Positions 32,813 to 42,481 are shown, counted from the stretch's first letter. The stretch is 64,000 nucleotides of DNA from Sphingobacteriales bacterium (GCA_027486795.1 JAIXOI010000023.1:62001-126000); one strand, 5' to 3'. The notes: a model not told the origin generated them from the sequence alone. Made by a program: numbers and translations.

Positions 32813-32897
32813 TGGGCCTAATGCCCGGGAAAGGTCGTATAACAGCCATAATTCAGCTAGGTTTTATTTTTGCCGAAGATAGGGAGTTTGGGGGAGA
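32813..32897. repeat. 85-bp direct repeat, copy 2
   Basis: Exact copy of 29938..30022 abutting the argH fragment. Confidence 0.97.
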
Positions 32898-32948
32898 ATT
32901 GGAGAGGGCAGGCAGCACCTGTTCATAGGGTAGGTTGAGATTTCAAGA

Positions 32949-33227
32949 TTAGCGCATACGCGTATCTCTAATGTTTAACACTATTAACCGGTCATTTTTA
33001 ATAGTATAAATCAGATAATTGTGCTTGGTGACTAAATGCTTCCGCACTACTGGCTTGGCTTCTGATTGGATGCCCATTTGAGGAAAGACAAGCAATAGCT
33101 CTAAATCCGTTTCCAAAACATCCAAAAAGTTCTCGGCTACCCGTTCACCCCAATGCTCGGAAAGAAATTCATAGATATTTTGAAGCCGTTTTCTAGCTCT
33201 TTTCCGCCAAATTATTTTTTCTTCCAT
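32949..33227 (-). CDS. ParE/RelE-family toxin
   Basis: IIWRKRARKRLQNIYEFLSEHWGERVAENFLDVLETDLELL...VRKHLVTKHNYLIYTIKNDRLIVLNIRDTRM. Confidence 0.85.
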   Translation of the reverse strand: MEEKIIWRKRARKRLQNIYEFLSEHWGERVAENFLDVLETDLELLLVFPQMGIQSEAKPVVRKHLVTKHNYLIYTIKNDRLIVLNIRDTRMR

Positions 33228-33463
33228 TTGCGGGCCTCTTCCATTACTTTGGAATGATTGATAAGATTGGCTTCGTCATCAATTTCCATTAGCCCCTGCT
33301 CAATATCCTGTTGCTCGGCAGTTGTTAAATCGTGCCAAAAATCTTTGTTGTAGTGCACGTTTTGGAAAGCAAGTTTCAGCTTTTCAAGCAACATTTCGTC
33401 TTCCGACTTATCAATAAACTGATGCAGTTCTGTTTTTAATTGTTCCAATTTCATACTCCGCAA
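33212..33463 (-). CDS. Cognate antitoxin
   Basis: Overlaps toxin start by 16 bp; small acidic/helical protein DLTTAEQQDIEQGL. Confidence 0.8.
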   Translation of the reverse strand: MRSMKLEQLKTELHQFIDKSEDEMLLEKLKLAFQNVHYNKDFWHDLTTAEQQDIEQGLMEIDDEANLINHSKVMEEARKWKKK

Positions 33464-33550
33464 TTATGATATACTAAGATAACCATAAACTCTTAAACTT
33501 CATTCCTTAGTCTATTTTCATCTCAATCAATACCTCCCTACCTTTGCCCC

Positions 33551-34066
33551 ATGCATACCCACCGCATCAAGCTCATCAACTGCACTCCAGAAATCTTGCA
33601 AAAGGCGTTGGAGGGTGATAGGGCTTTAGCGGAATATTTGGGCGTAACCGTGCCCGATATTTGGACGGAGTCTGGCCGAGGGATGTTTGAATTTGTGCTA
33701 AACCAAATTGCCGATACACCCGAAGATGCTGCTTGGTGGACGTACCTGCCCATATACCTTTCCGAAAACGTGTTGGTGGGCACCTGCGGCTACAAAGGCC
33801 CACCCAATGCAGAAGGTATGGTGGAAATAGGCTACGAAGTAGCCGAAGACTACCGAGGCAACCACCTAGCCAGCGAAATGGCAAAGTTACTCATCGGCAA
33901 TGCCCTAGCGCACCCCGAGGTGAAGGTAATATATGCTCATACCCTTAGCGAGCACAACGCATCGACCAAGATATTGGAGAAGTGCGGGTTTAAGTTTGTA
34001 AAAGAAATAATGGACCCCACCGACGGCCCCATTTGGCTATGGCAAATTGATAGGGCTAAGCCGTAA
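33551..34066 (+). CDS. GNAT family N-acetyltransferase (RimJ-like)
   Basis: VGTCGYKGPPNAEGMVEIGYEVAEDYRGNHLASEMAKLLI, EHNASTKILEKCGFKFV. Confidence 0.92.
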   Translation: MHTHRIKLINCTPEILQKALEGDRALAEYLGVTVPDIWTESGRGMFEFVLNQIADTPEDAAWWTYLPIYLSENVLVGTCGYKGPPNAEGMVEIGYEVAEDYRGNHLASEMAKLLIGNALAHPEVKVIYAHTLSEHNASTKILEKCGFKFVKEIMDPTDGPIWLWQIDRAKP

Positions 34067-34078
34067 CTTGCCAAATGC

Positions 34079-34360
34079 TTAATGCAATTGAGCCAGCACC
34101 TTGTGCATCGCCTCTGCAATCTCTTTAGTGCAAAGGTTATTGATGCTGCCCTCGTGGGTGTGGTTAAGTTCGCGAGCAGGGTTGAAGGTGCCCTCGTTCA
34201 AGCTATTGCCCACTATTTTGTATGCGTCGCGGAAAGGGATGCCGCCTGCTACCAGCTTGTTTATTTCTTCCAAACTAAATAACGGGTCTAAGGTTTTATC
34301 GGCCAAAAGGTTGGGGCGCACTTGTATCTCCTCCAACGAGAACAATAGCATCGTAAGCAA
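34079..34360 (-). pseudogene. argH C-terminal fragment (argininosuccinate lyase)
   Basis: LLFSLEEIQVRPNLLADKTLDPLFSLEEINKLVAGGIPFRDAYKIVGNSLNEGTFNPARELNHTHEGSINNLCTKEI matches ArgH C-terminal tail; lacks catalytic core. Confidence 0.8.
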
Positions 34361-34571
34361 ACCGCGACGAGGTGGCCGCTATGGCGTGCTTACAAGCTAA
34401 AACTACTTATTCGTGTAAGAATATTTTCTTCATTTCTAATTTAACCTAAATTGGTATTCCTGAATAAGGTTGGCACCGGTATGGATTTATTTAAAAGGAA
34501 TCAATAGCCACAAGGGTTTCAAGCTAAAAATTTACAGCAAAATTGAATTGACTACAAAAAGGCGGCAATAT

Positions 34572-35360
34572 TTACTTCTTATTGGTCTTCAACAAGAACA
34601 GCTCCAAAGCCCTTACAATGGATGGCGCCTCGAGTGAAGGTGCCTGAAAACTAACCGTAAGGCCCGCTTCGCGTATGGCCTCGGCAGTTACGGGCCCCAT
34701 AGCAGCTATGTGCTTGTCGCGTTGCACAAAGGTAGGGTAGTTCTCAAACAACGACTTAATACCCAATGGGGTGAAGAAGATAATCAAATCATAATCAAGT
34801 TCGGCCAAGTCGCTCAAGTCAGAACAAACGGTTTTGTACATCACTGCCTTATCCCACTTAAAGCCACCTTTGTCTAAAAAATCAGGAATATCCTCTTGGT
34901 GCACGTCTGTGCAAGGCCAAAGAAAACGCTCATTGTTTTTATGCTTACTAAGCAACTCAAATAAACCCTTCTCGCGGGTGGCGCTAAAAAACACTTTGCG
35001 CTTACGGTATTGGGTATATTTCTGCAAGTAAAGCGCTACAGCCTCAGAGATGCAAAAGAACTTGGTATCCTGCGATAATTTGATTCGCAACTCTTCGCAA
35101 ACACGAAACAAGTGGTCAATAGCATTGCGGCTATTGAGTATAATGGCCGAATAATCAGAGATGACAATCTTATCCTTACGGAAGTCTTTTCCTGCAACCG
35201 GTTCAACTTGTATAAACTGACGAAAATCGACCTGCAAACCATATTTTTTTTCCAACTCAAGGTATGGCGACTTCTCGGCATCTGGCTTGGGTTGCGAAAT
35301 TAGGATGGTTTTAATTTTACGAAGGGCAGTGGATGAAGAGTCGGAAGGTTGAGTTGCCAT
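34572..35360 (-). CDS. hemD: Uroporphyrinogen-III synthase
   Basis: HemD4-like layout; IKTILISQPKPDAEKSPYLELEKKYGL, DLIIFFTPLGIKSLFENYP, AAMGPVTAEAIREAGLTVSFQAP. Confidence 0.88.
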   Translation of the reverse strand: MATQPSDSSSTALRKIKTILISQPKPDAEKSPYLELEKKYGLQVDFRQFIQVEPVAGKDFRKDKIVISDYSAIILNSRNAIDHLFRVCEELRIKLSQDTKFFCISEAVALYLQKYTQYRKRKVFFSATREKGLFELLSKHKNNERFLWPCTDVHQEDIPDFLDKGGFKWDKAVMYKTVCSDLSDLAELDYDLIIFFTPLGIKSLFENYPTFVQRDKHIAAMGPVTAEAIREAGLTVSFQAPSLEAPSIVRALELFLLKTNKK

Positions 35361-35400
35361 AGGTATTTGTACCATTTGTTACCAGGAAAGGGCCTCGAAA

Positions 35401-36435
35401 TCACCTTGCGGCGTTCATCACCAGCTTCACCAATAGCAACACCGGGGCAATTTCAAGACTGCAAAAATAGACAATAAAATGGAATTTATGATAGGCCAAG
35501 TAATTTTTTGCAATTGCTAACCCCTTGACTGCCAATCCGAGATAAGCGATAGCTATAAGCCCAAGCGTGATTAATATTACTCCTTCGGTTAAGCTAGGTG
35601 GCGCATAGGCAATAACAAAATTGATTGGCAACAAAACAGTCCCTAAAATCTTGATATTGAGGAAAAAATTGAAGTTGTAAAAGTTGACATCTTCTTTGAA
35701 AGGAAACACCACGCCTGTAAACCACATAAGCAAGTATTTAAGAGCCGCAATGCCGAATATAATGGCCAAACTAGCCAAAAATAGGGTGCCGCTGGTAAGC
35801 CAAGTTATAATGCTAAAATGACTCAAACCAAGGTACAATAGCACGGCATAAGAGAGAATGCCATTGATGGTGAGTAACAGTGCCGGGAACGGTATACTCA
35901 ACTCTTGCTCTCTAAACACTTGCTGACTAATATTGAGGTTAAAAAACGAACGGTATTGCTCTTCGGCGTACCTAATAAATGCCACTCGCAAATACACAAT
36001 CAATATAAATTGTATAGTAAGTATTGTAAATAGCCAACCAGCGCGACGCGATCGGTTAAGAGGTATCACGTCCGTCTCGCTTACCACTTGCCTCATGTGC
36101 ACAACGGGCAGGGGCATTTCTTTATACTCGGCAGTATATACCTTGGTTACAATAGGAACGAAGGTACCTAGAATACTATCGTTGAAAATAAAATATGCCC
36201 GAAGCGGTATCACACTATCCAATTGGGCCGTATCGGCAACTGCGGCAAGGCCTAGCGAGTCGTCGGTGCAAACAACCCATGCCGCAGTATCGTTTTCGGA
36301 GGGCATGGCCCAAGGTATGTTTACGGCAACTACCGTATCGGCCCGGTACTCCGATGCGGGCAATGGGCCGTATACCTGCGCAGGGGCTAACCCTGCCAGT
36401 ATCATCAACCCTAATATGTATGCCAGTTTACGCAA
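35401..36435 (-). CDS. DUF4271 domain-containing membrane protein
   Basis: Multi-TM C-terminal half; next to hemD as commonly seen in Bacteroidota. Confidence 0.8.
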   Translation of the reverse strand: MRKLAYILGLMILAGLAPAQVYGPLPASEYRADTVVAVNIPWAMPSENDTAAWVVCTDDSLGLAAVADTAQLDSVIPLRAYFIFNDSILGTFVPIVTKVYTAEYKEMPLPVVHMRQVVSETDVIPLNRSRRAGWLFTILTIQFILIVYLRVAFIRYAEEQYRSFFNLNISQQVFREQELSIPFPALLLTINGILSYAVLLYLGLSHFSIITWLTSGTLFLASLAIIFGIAALKYLLMWFTGVVFPFKEDVNFYNFNFFLNIKILGTVLLPINFVIAYAPPSLTEGVILITLGLIAIAYLGLAVKGLAIAKNYLAYHKFHFIVYFCSLEIAPVLLLVKLVMNAAR

Positions 36436-36552
36436 GCCAATTTTATTTTTTACTCCTTCCCTTTTTCAGGGGGAGGTTGGGAGGGGGTAATGGGCGAGCA
36501 TTACCTTTCGCCAACCACTAATTACACTGAGTGCCTATTCGTACCCAAACGC

Positions 36553-38334
36553 TCAAAACAAATTATAATAACCAAAATGCAATTTCGCCGAGCGGAAGTT
36601 TATCGGGTTTCCCTGTTGGCTGCCAAGCGCATAGCTGATGGCAAACATTCCGGCTTTGGTCTCGAAGGTCATGCCTGCGCCAAAACCGTAAGGAAAATCC
36701 TTAGTATACTTACCCAGCGTCCTATCTTCGACATATGCCGCATCCATAAACACCTGAAAAAAGGAGTTTTTGGACAGCAGAAAACGGAATTCGGCGGTAA
36801 CTACATTAAAAGTTGATGCAAAGATACTTTCTTCGTCGAACCCTCGAAGCAGTTTATTGCCCCCTATACGATATAATTCGTTTAAAAATACCGGATTGCT
36901 GATAAACGACCCGCCGCGCATGCTGGTTTTGATGGTGCTGCGCCGCCCAATAGGCCAATACTGCTCTATTTGCCAACTGAATTTGTATTGCACGGTGCTG
37001 GTACTCACGGTGTCGTATAGGAAGGCAAACGTTTGGTCAGGGTTTTCCGGGTCGGTAAGGGTTTCGATGGTATTGCTGGGCCTAATGCGCCGAGTGCCTG
37101 CCCCCGCCGAAATGCGCAGCAGTTGGCCCTTGCGCGGGTTGAACCGATAATCTAACCGCTCCAGATAATACTCCAAGCCAAACAGGCTGTTGCGCACATC
37201 GTTATACTGCGGCAGCGAGCGGTTGCGGATGATAAAAGCCGTATCAACGTTGATCACATTGGTAAGCTTATTGTGAAAAAACGCCCTGATATAGTGCCTA
37301 CCGGCGAACAAGTATTGCAGGCCAAACTCATAATCGATATCTAGAAACAACGTATCGCGCTTATACAACGAGAAACTGCCATCAATGCCAATGGGTAACG
37401 AGAATAAATACGGGTACTTGAGGGCAATATCCAGGTTTTGGGTACCCGTTTGCATTTTGCGCCAGTTCAGCTTTATCTCTTCGGCAGCGCCAAAGGCGTT
37501 CTGCAATTCTAGGTTGGCCTCGCCCGTAAACAGCACCCGGCCGCTTATCTCGTTATTGGGCAGTATGCCAATGAGCAAATCGAACCGGCTGGTTCTGCGG
37601 TTTTGGAGGAATAGCCTAATCTTAGCTTTATCGGCCTCAAATATCACTTCGGGAGCTCGCAACTCAGTCAAAAAAGCCACATCGGCTAGTCGCTGGCTGA
37701 TGCGCTTTACCTCGCTCTCGTTGTACAACGCCCCTGGCCGAATGCCAAGGTAGTTGTAAATATAGGCCCGGGTAATGCGCGGGTCGCCGTCAAGCGTTAT
37801 GGTATCATAAACTATCAGTTGGTTCTTTTGCAAATACAGGCTCGCCGATAAGGTGGTATCGGTCATCTCCAAGCTATCCAACCGCACTTGCGCAAATGGG
37901 TAGCCATTGTTTTCGGCATGGGCGAGCAAATCGTCCATCAAGCCCTTGAGCTGCCTGTAGTTGACTGGTTTGCCGGTAAAAAAACGGTCTTTGTACTGGG
38001 CTTGGCTCAATATGGGCACCTCAACATTGCCGGGCCGAAGTTGCACCCACTCTATTTGTGGCCCCGCAAACACCCAAGCCGTGGCGGTATCACCTTTCAA
38101 CTCTAAACTATCCACCGAGGCGCCTAAGTAGCCCAAGTCGTATAGCTTAATTAACATAGCACCCAGCTCTTTGCGAATCTGCATATCGCTGTTGTAGCGG
38201 TCTTTTATTTTGAGGTGCTTCGTAAAAAAGGCCACCTCTTGGTCTTGCGCCCGCAGCTGCAAATGCCAATTCCCCTGCGCCCATAGGCCCACTGGCAACA
38301 GCAACAACATAAACAGCAGCAAGCGCATCGGCAA
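36553..38334 (-). CDS. BamA/TamA-like outer-membrane protein
   Basis: Signal peptide, POTRA-like repeats, C-terminal beta-barrel with GGNKLLRGFDEESIFAS and terminal F. Confidence 0.88.
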   Translation of the reverse strand: MPMRLLLFMLLLLPVGLWAQGNWHLQLRAQDQEVAFFTKHLKIKDRYNSDMQIRKELGAMLIKLYDLGYLGASVDSLELKGDTATAWVFAGPQIEWVQLRPGNVEVPILSQAQYKDRFFTGKPVNYRQLKGLMDDLLAHAENNGYPFAQVRLDSLEMTDTTLSASLYLQKNQLIVYDTITLDGDPRITRAYIYNYLGIRPGALYNESEVKRISQRLADVAFLTELRAPEVIFEADKAKIRLFLQNRRTSRFDLLIGILPNNEISGRVLFTGEANLELQNAFGAAEEIKLNWRKMQTGTQNLDIALKYPYLFSLPIGIDGSFSLYKRDTLFLDIDYEFGLQYLFAGRHYIRAFFHNKLTNVINVDTAFIIRNRSLPQYNDVRNSLFGLEYYLERLDYRFNPRKGQLLRISAGAGTRRIRPSNTIETLTDPENPDQTFAFLYDTVSTSTVQYKFSWQIEQYWPIGRRSTIKTSMRGGSFISNPVFLNELYRIGGNKLLRGFDEESIFASTFNVVTAEFRFLLSKNSFFQVFMDAAYVEDRTLGKYTKDFPYGFGAGMTFETKAGMFAISYALGSQQGNPINFRSAKLHFGYYNLF

Positions 38335-38466
38335 ACGGAGGGTTTGGTGCTAAATTAGGGATTTTTGTGAGGTGTATGCTTGCAGCTATAGGTTAGTGCT
38401 TTGTTTCGAAATAGGCTTTGCCGATTTAATAAGAAACCATTAGTTTTATAAAAACGTTTTCAGTGT

Positions 38467-38697
38467 ATGAATATGAAATCTGAAAAGGAGAAGCTGATTG
38501 ACTGGATTCGGATGGTAGATGACGAAACCATCATTGAGAAACTTAAACTGGTTAAGGATTCTAATGCTGAAAATGGCTGGTGGGAAGAATTGTCGGATGC
38601 TGAAATAGCTTCAATAGAAAGAGGATTGGCCGATGCCAAAGCAGGCAGAATCATTCCTCACGAAGAAGTGAAGAAGCGCTATGAGAAATGGCTATAG
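38467..38697 (+). CDS. Orphan antitoxin-like protein
   Basis: WWEELSDAEIASIERGLADAKAGRIIPHEEVKKRYEKWL; no toxin ORF follows. Confidence 0.65.
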   Translation: MNMKSEKEKLIDWIRMVDDETIIEKLKLVKDSNAENGWWEELSDAEIASIERGLADAKAGRIIPHEEVKKRYEKWL

Positions 38698-38765
38698 ACC
38701 AAGAATGTTACTATGCATAATGAGGAGAAAATATAGGTTAGCCAAAATTTGATATGCGCTACACT

Positions 38766-38848
38766 AGTGGTCGGACGGCTCGAGTGCATTAGCAAATCTC
38801 TATGAGTTCAAGGCCATTTTACATCCCAAGGTTAGCCGTCAGACCACT
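38766..38848 (+). repeat. Stem element copy 3 (83 bp)
   Basis: AGTGGTCGGACGGCT...AGCCGTCAGACCACT, arms identical to copy 2. Confidence 0.88.
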
Positions 38849-38934
38849 TCCAAGGATTAACATGCTCCTGCCCATTTCCAAATCCCCGTCCATTTCATTA
38901 AATTGAGGTCGGTTTATTACCGAGTGCCTTCATC

Positions 38935-40176
38935 ATGAAACAACTACTGCACAAATTTTGGAACAGCGAGTTCGGCGAAGTAAAGCCAACTTATCTGGGT
39001 TTGATTGGCGGTGCCATTCTTTTGATAGCACTGGTCTACGTTTCAGGAGAAGTATTGTTTGGTCTTCACCCCGATTCGGCACCGTTTAACCTTACCCATG
39101 TCTGGACTTTATTCACCAAGGGCGGCGATTTGCCTTCGGGTAGCACCAGCTTAAAACCGTGGTTTCCGCAATTGTGGGTAGGCTTGGCTTTGCTGTGTGT
39201 TATCATTCGCATTACGGTTATTGTAGCCAGCTACATCCAATCCAAAAAAGTGCTCGGCGAGCAGGCGTTTGCGCACTATTTTGTTACCTATTTTTCATCA
39301 TTTGTAATTGCTACCATCGCTAGTTTTGCGCTGCTGTTTGGCATAGCGGGTATATTTCATGCCGCTGGCTATACGCTAACTGATAGCAACATAGCCCGCA
39401 ATGCCTTTTTGGCCATCGAAGCCTGGACCAATGAACACATTCCCTCCTTGTTCAATGTCCACTCCTACTGGTTGGCCTTGGCAATTACCTTTAGCGTAGC
39501 TGCCTTGCCCAACTATGCGGTACACTGGCTGTGCCATCAGTCACGGTTTGTATGGTACGTGTTCCACCGTTGCCATCATGCGCCTGAGTTTTTACACCCG
39601 TTGGCAGCGCCGCCCGCCTACGCATTTGATTTTTTATTGGCGTTGCCATTCGGTTTGGTGGCACTTATCGTTTCTAAACTAGTATATACCGAGCCGCTGG
39701 TAATGGAGCTGAGCCTATACTATCTATTGGGCTATTGGCTCGAGATTTTCAACCACTCCATAGTGCATTATCAATTTGCCCGCACCAACTTCCTGGTGCG
39801 TCAATTGAGCCACTTTTACGGCGACCGTGGCGTGTACCACCTCATGCACCACTCTGCCAAAGATGGCGACCAAGTGATTAATGTAGGCGCCGGGCCCTTT
39901 ATGATGTGGGACCGCCTTTTCGGCACCTACCGTGCGCCCTACGCTGAAGCGCCGCCGCTTGGCCTAACCAACACACCGACCATATCGCACAACCCCATGC
40001 GCATTATCTTTAGCGGTATTGTGCAAATTGCCTACGAGCTACGCATGAACAAAAGCTGGCGCATCCGTTTCAAAATCATCTTCGGCTCCATTTATTACAA
40101 ACCGCCCATTACCAAGGAATTTTTGATATTGGATGAAGGCGAACCCATACTCAAACCTGTATTTGATGGACGGTAA
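38935..40176 (+). CDS. Sterol desaturase / fatty-acid hydroxylase superfamily protein
   Basis: Histidine boxes HRCHHAPEF, NHSIVHYQF, HLMHHSAKD; multiple TM helices. Confidence 0.92.
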   Translation: MKQLLHKFWNSEFGEVKPTYLGLIGGAILLIALVYVSGEVLFGLHPDSAPFNLTHVWTLFTKGGDLPSGSTSLKPWFPQLWVGLALLCVIIRITVIVASYIQSKKVLGEQAFAHYFVTYFSSFVIATIASFALLFGIAGIFHAAGYTLTDSNIARNAFLAIEAWTNEHIPSLFNVHSYWLALAITFSVAALPNYAVHWLCHQSRFVWYVFHRCHHAPEFLHPLAAPPAYAFDFLLALPFGLVALIVSKLVYTEPLVMELSLYYLLGYWLEIFNHSIVHYQFARTNFLVRQLSHFYGDRGVYHLMHHSAKDGDQVINVGAGPFMMWDRLFGTYRAPYAEAPPLGLTNTPTISHNPMRIIFSGIVQIAYELRMNKSWRIRFKIIFGSIYYKPPITKEFLILDEGEPILKPVFDGR

Positions 40177-40465
40177 GGAGCACGCCCAAGCCAGCCTAAA
40201 GCGGGCATTGCAAGGCAATGCCACCCCAAACATACGCGCGGTGTTGCTGGGGCTAAAACCCGATGGCCTATTTATAAGGTTTGTGCTGCACCGAGCCCCT
40301 GATGGTGAGGATACCGATAGCATTGGCATCATAACCACCGAAGTAATGGCCGATTACGACCACAGCATTATTGAGCACGACACATTAGTAGATTCAAATT
40401 CGCCAGCACCAGTGCTTATAGAAAGTATGCAGGGGTTGGATTTGGTGGTGGTATATGGGGGCTAG
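40169..40465 (+). CDS. Hypothetical small protein, overlapping the desaturase stop
   Basis: MDGKEHAQASLKRALQGNATPNIRAVLLGLKPDGLFIRFVLHRAPDGEDTDSIGIITTEVMADY; Met 40169 overlaps upstream CDS by 8 bp. Confidence 0.65.
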   Translation, partial: DGKEHAQASLKRALQGNATPNIRAVLLGLKPDGLFIRFVLHRAPDGEDTDSIGIITTEVMADYDHSIIEHDTLVDSNSPAPVLIESMQGLDLVVVYGG

Positions 40466-40480
40466 TAGTAAAGCCCCCAT
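40455..40480 (+). terminator. Hairpin overlapping stop codon
   Basis: ATGGGGGCT AGTAGTAA AGCCCCCAT. Confidence 0.55.
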
Positions 40481-40562
40481 TCTGCTCATAGGCTATTTAA
40501 GCCCTATGTGCAGCAGGCGAGCAAATGCTTATACCATAAATAGGCACAAGTGAGAAATATAG

Positions 40563-40904
40563 TTGCACCTGATGGGGAAGGATTTTCTCGTTACGCTTAT
40601 TTATCTTTGTTTAATGGCAAGCTGTAATGGCATAATCACTTCGCTTCATGCGTTAAAAAGAATGTTGGAACGAAGCATATCGGATACCGATATTGAAAAG
40701 GTGATTGCCAACGGTGAAATTATTAAAGAGTATGCTGACGATAAACCTTATCCGAGCTGTCTTATCTTTAAGATGATAGGTACTATACCAGTGCATGTGG
40801 TGATGGCAAAAAACGAATTAGGTGAATGTATTGTTATAACCGTGTACGTGCCAGATAACGATATCTGGTATGAGGATTTTAAAACCAAAAAAGTAAAACC
40901 ATGA
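40563..40904 (+). CDS. DUF4258 domain-containing putative toxin
   Basis: SLHALKRMLERSISDTDIEKVIANGEIIKEYADDKPYPSCLIF; true start probably an internal Met. Confidence 0.8.
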   Translation: MHLMGKDFLVTLIYLCLMASCNGIITSLHALKRMLERSISDTDIEKVIANGEIIKEYADDKPYPSCLIFKMIGTIPVHVVMAKNELGECIVITVYVPDNDIWYEDFKTKKVKP

Positions 40905-41134
40905 CCTGCGTTATCTGTAAAACAGGCATTACGGAACAGAGCCACAAGAGTTTCATGCTTGAAAAGGGTAGTTCCATCCTTATCGTAAAAGATGTTCCTG
41001 CGCAGGTTTGCAACCAATGCGGTGAAGCCTATTTTGATGCCCCCGTTACGAAGGCATTGTATACGCTTGCTGAAAATTCTTTTAAAAGTGGTGCTGAACT
41101 GGAAATAATCAAGTTAGGCCCACTGGCGGCTTAG
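40901..41134 (+). CDS. YgiT-type zinc-finger (MqsA-like) antitoxin
   Basis: CVICKTGITEQ...VKDVPAQVCNQCGEAYFDAPVTKALYTL with two CxxC; overlaps DUF4258 gene by 4 bp. Confidence 0.88.
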   Translation: MTCVICKTGITEQSHKSFMLEKGSSILIVKDVPAQVCNQCGEAYFDAPVTKALYTLAENSFKSGAELEIIKLGPLAA

Positions 41135-41233
41135 GTGTTCAAGTTTCCCCATTGTGGCTTAGGCTGTTTCAGGCCTGCTTGCAGCTAGTGCTAGTGCGGC
41201 ATCTAAAGTTGGCATATAGTTTACGCGCCCTTT

Positions 41234-42244
41234 TCAATCATTATCCCCAGGGCCATAGAAGTCCAAAGTACCAGTGCTGCCCAATTTTTTAATGGGTTGG
41301 CTGTGCAGCGCGCTGGAATCTCCTTCCATGTATTTTATAAAGCTTTTCGTGAATAACGCTACGGCACTGTTATCTTCGGTAAGATTGTTCTGTAACTCAT
41401 CCGCAAAAGCATGGTAAAACAAGCTATCGTTTCCAAGATTCGTAAAGCAATCAATCTGTTCATCGGATAGGCCCGACTCATAATGTGCGGGCACATATGT
41501 GTTGCTGGTAGTGTCATACAAATAATCGACTCCTTTAGAGTCCTTTATAAGCGCTATTTCTTCATGCGACTCCCACGATAAATCTCTTTCGAAAATGGGT
41601 CCGGCAAAGAAGCTATAGTTATAGGTAACGAATAATTCGTCATCAGAAGCGCTTGAAAAGGTAAACTTGGAATACATCTCTTGGTTGAGCGGTGTGCCCC
41701 AACCAAACAAATGCGACCGGTTAGGTATTTCCAAAACCAACAACACCTTACTATCCACTAACTTATAAAACCTATACGTATCCAAATAAATACCTGTGCC
41801 GCGGGTATACATTTGCCGAATAAAGAAGGTTTTGTTGGCACTTTGTATATTGGCCACGTTTAAATCAGGGTCGGAATAAAAGGTCTCGAAGTCTTCGGTA
41901 TACAGTATTTCCCAACGCTGAGCCTTTTGCTTAGCTACTACCAAAGTAGCCGACCCTGAAACATGCGTAGCCAGTATTAAAGCTTCCGAACCGGCGTCGC
42001 TGTCTAGGTTTACCAACAAAGTTCTTAAAGCCCCAGCGGCTATCTTATTCGAATCAGGATTTATGGCATCAAACAATTGCTTAACAAGGCTGTCGTTTTC
42101 GGGAGTGGAATTAGCTGCGGCATGCTTTATGGCCTTTTCCATCCAATCGTTGGTTAAATACTGGTGCTGGCTCACCTCTTTTGGCGGATTGCTACAAGCA
42201 GTAAAAAGCAGTAAAAGAAGTAAGGCATAGAGACCATTTTTCAT
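41234..42244 (-). CDS. Hypothetical lipoprotein
   Basis: Lipobox from Met 42244 (MKNGLYALLLLLLFTACSNPP). Confidence 0.7.
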   Translation of the reverse strand: MKNGLYALLLLLLFTACSNPPKEVSQHQYLTNDWMEKAIKHAAANSTPENDSLVKQLFDAINPDSNKIAAGALRTLLVNLDSDAGSEALILATHVSGSATLVVAKQKAQRWEILYTEDFETFYSDPDLNVANIQSANKTFFIRQMYTRGTGIYLDTYRFYKLVDSKVLLVLEIPNRSHLFGWGTPLNQEMYSKFTFSSASDDELFVTYNYSFFAGPIFERDLSWESHEEIALIKDSKGVDYLYDTTSNTYVPAHYESGLSDEQIDCFTNLGNDSLFYHAFADELQNNLTEDNSAVALFTKSFIKYMEGDSSALHSQPIKKLGSTGTLDFYGPGDND

Positions 42245-42481
42245 AAGTTGGGATGTATGGACAAGGAACGATATTTCGATGCAAAATAGTACGCATTCGT
42301 AAACTAAAACCAAGTAATCAGCACAACAGTTTGTGCAGTATCGCATGGTCATTACCGAAACCTAACCAATATCGGTTATCATTAGGTTAAGTTTCGCACC
42401 AACTGACTTTTATCAGCAAACCAACGCCAACCTTCCCGTACTTTTGGCACTTTGCACTATTACCTAATACCTTTATCGGCC

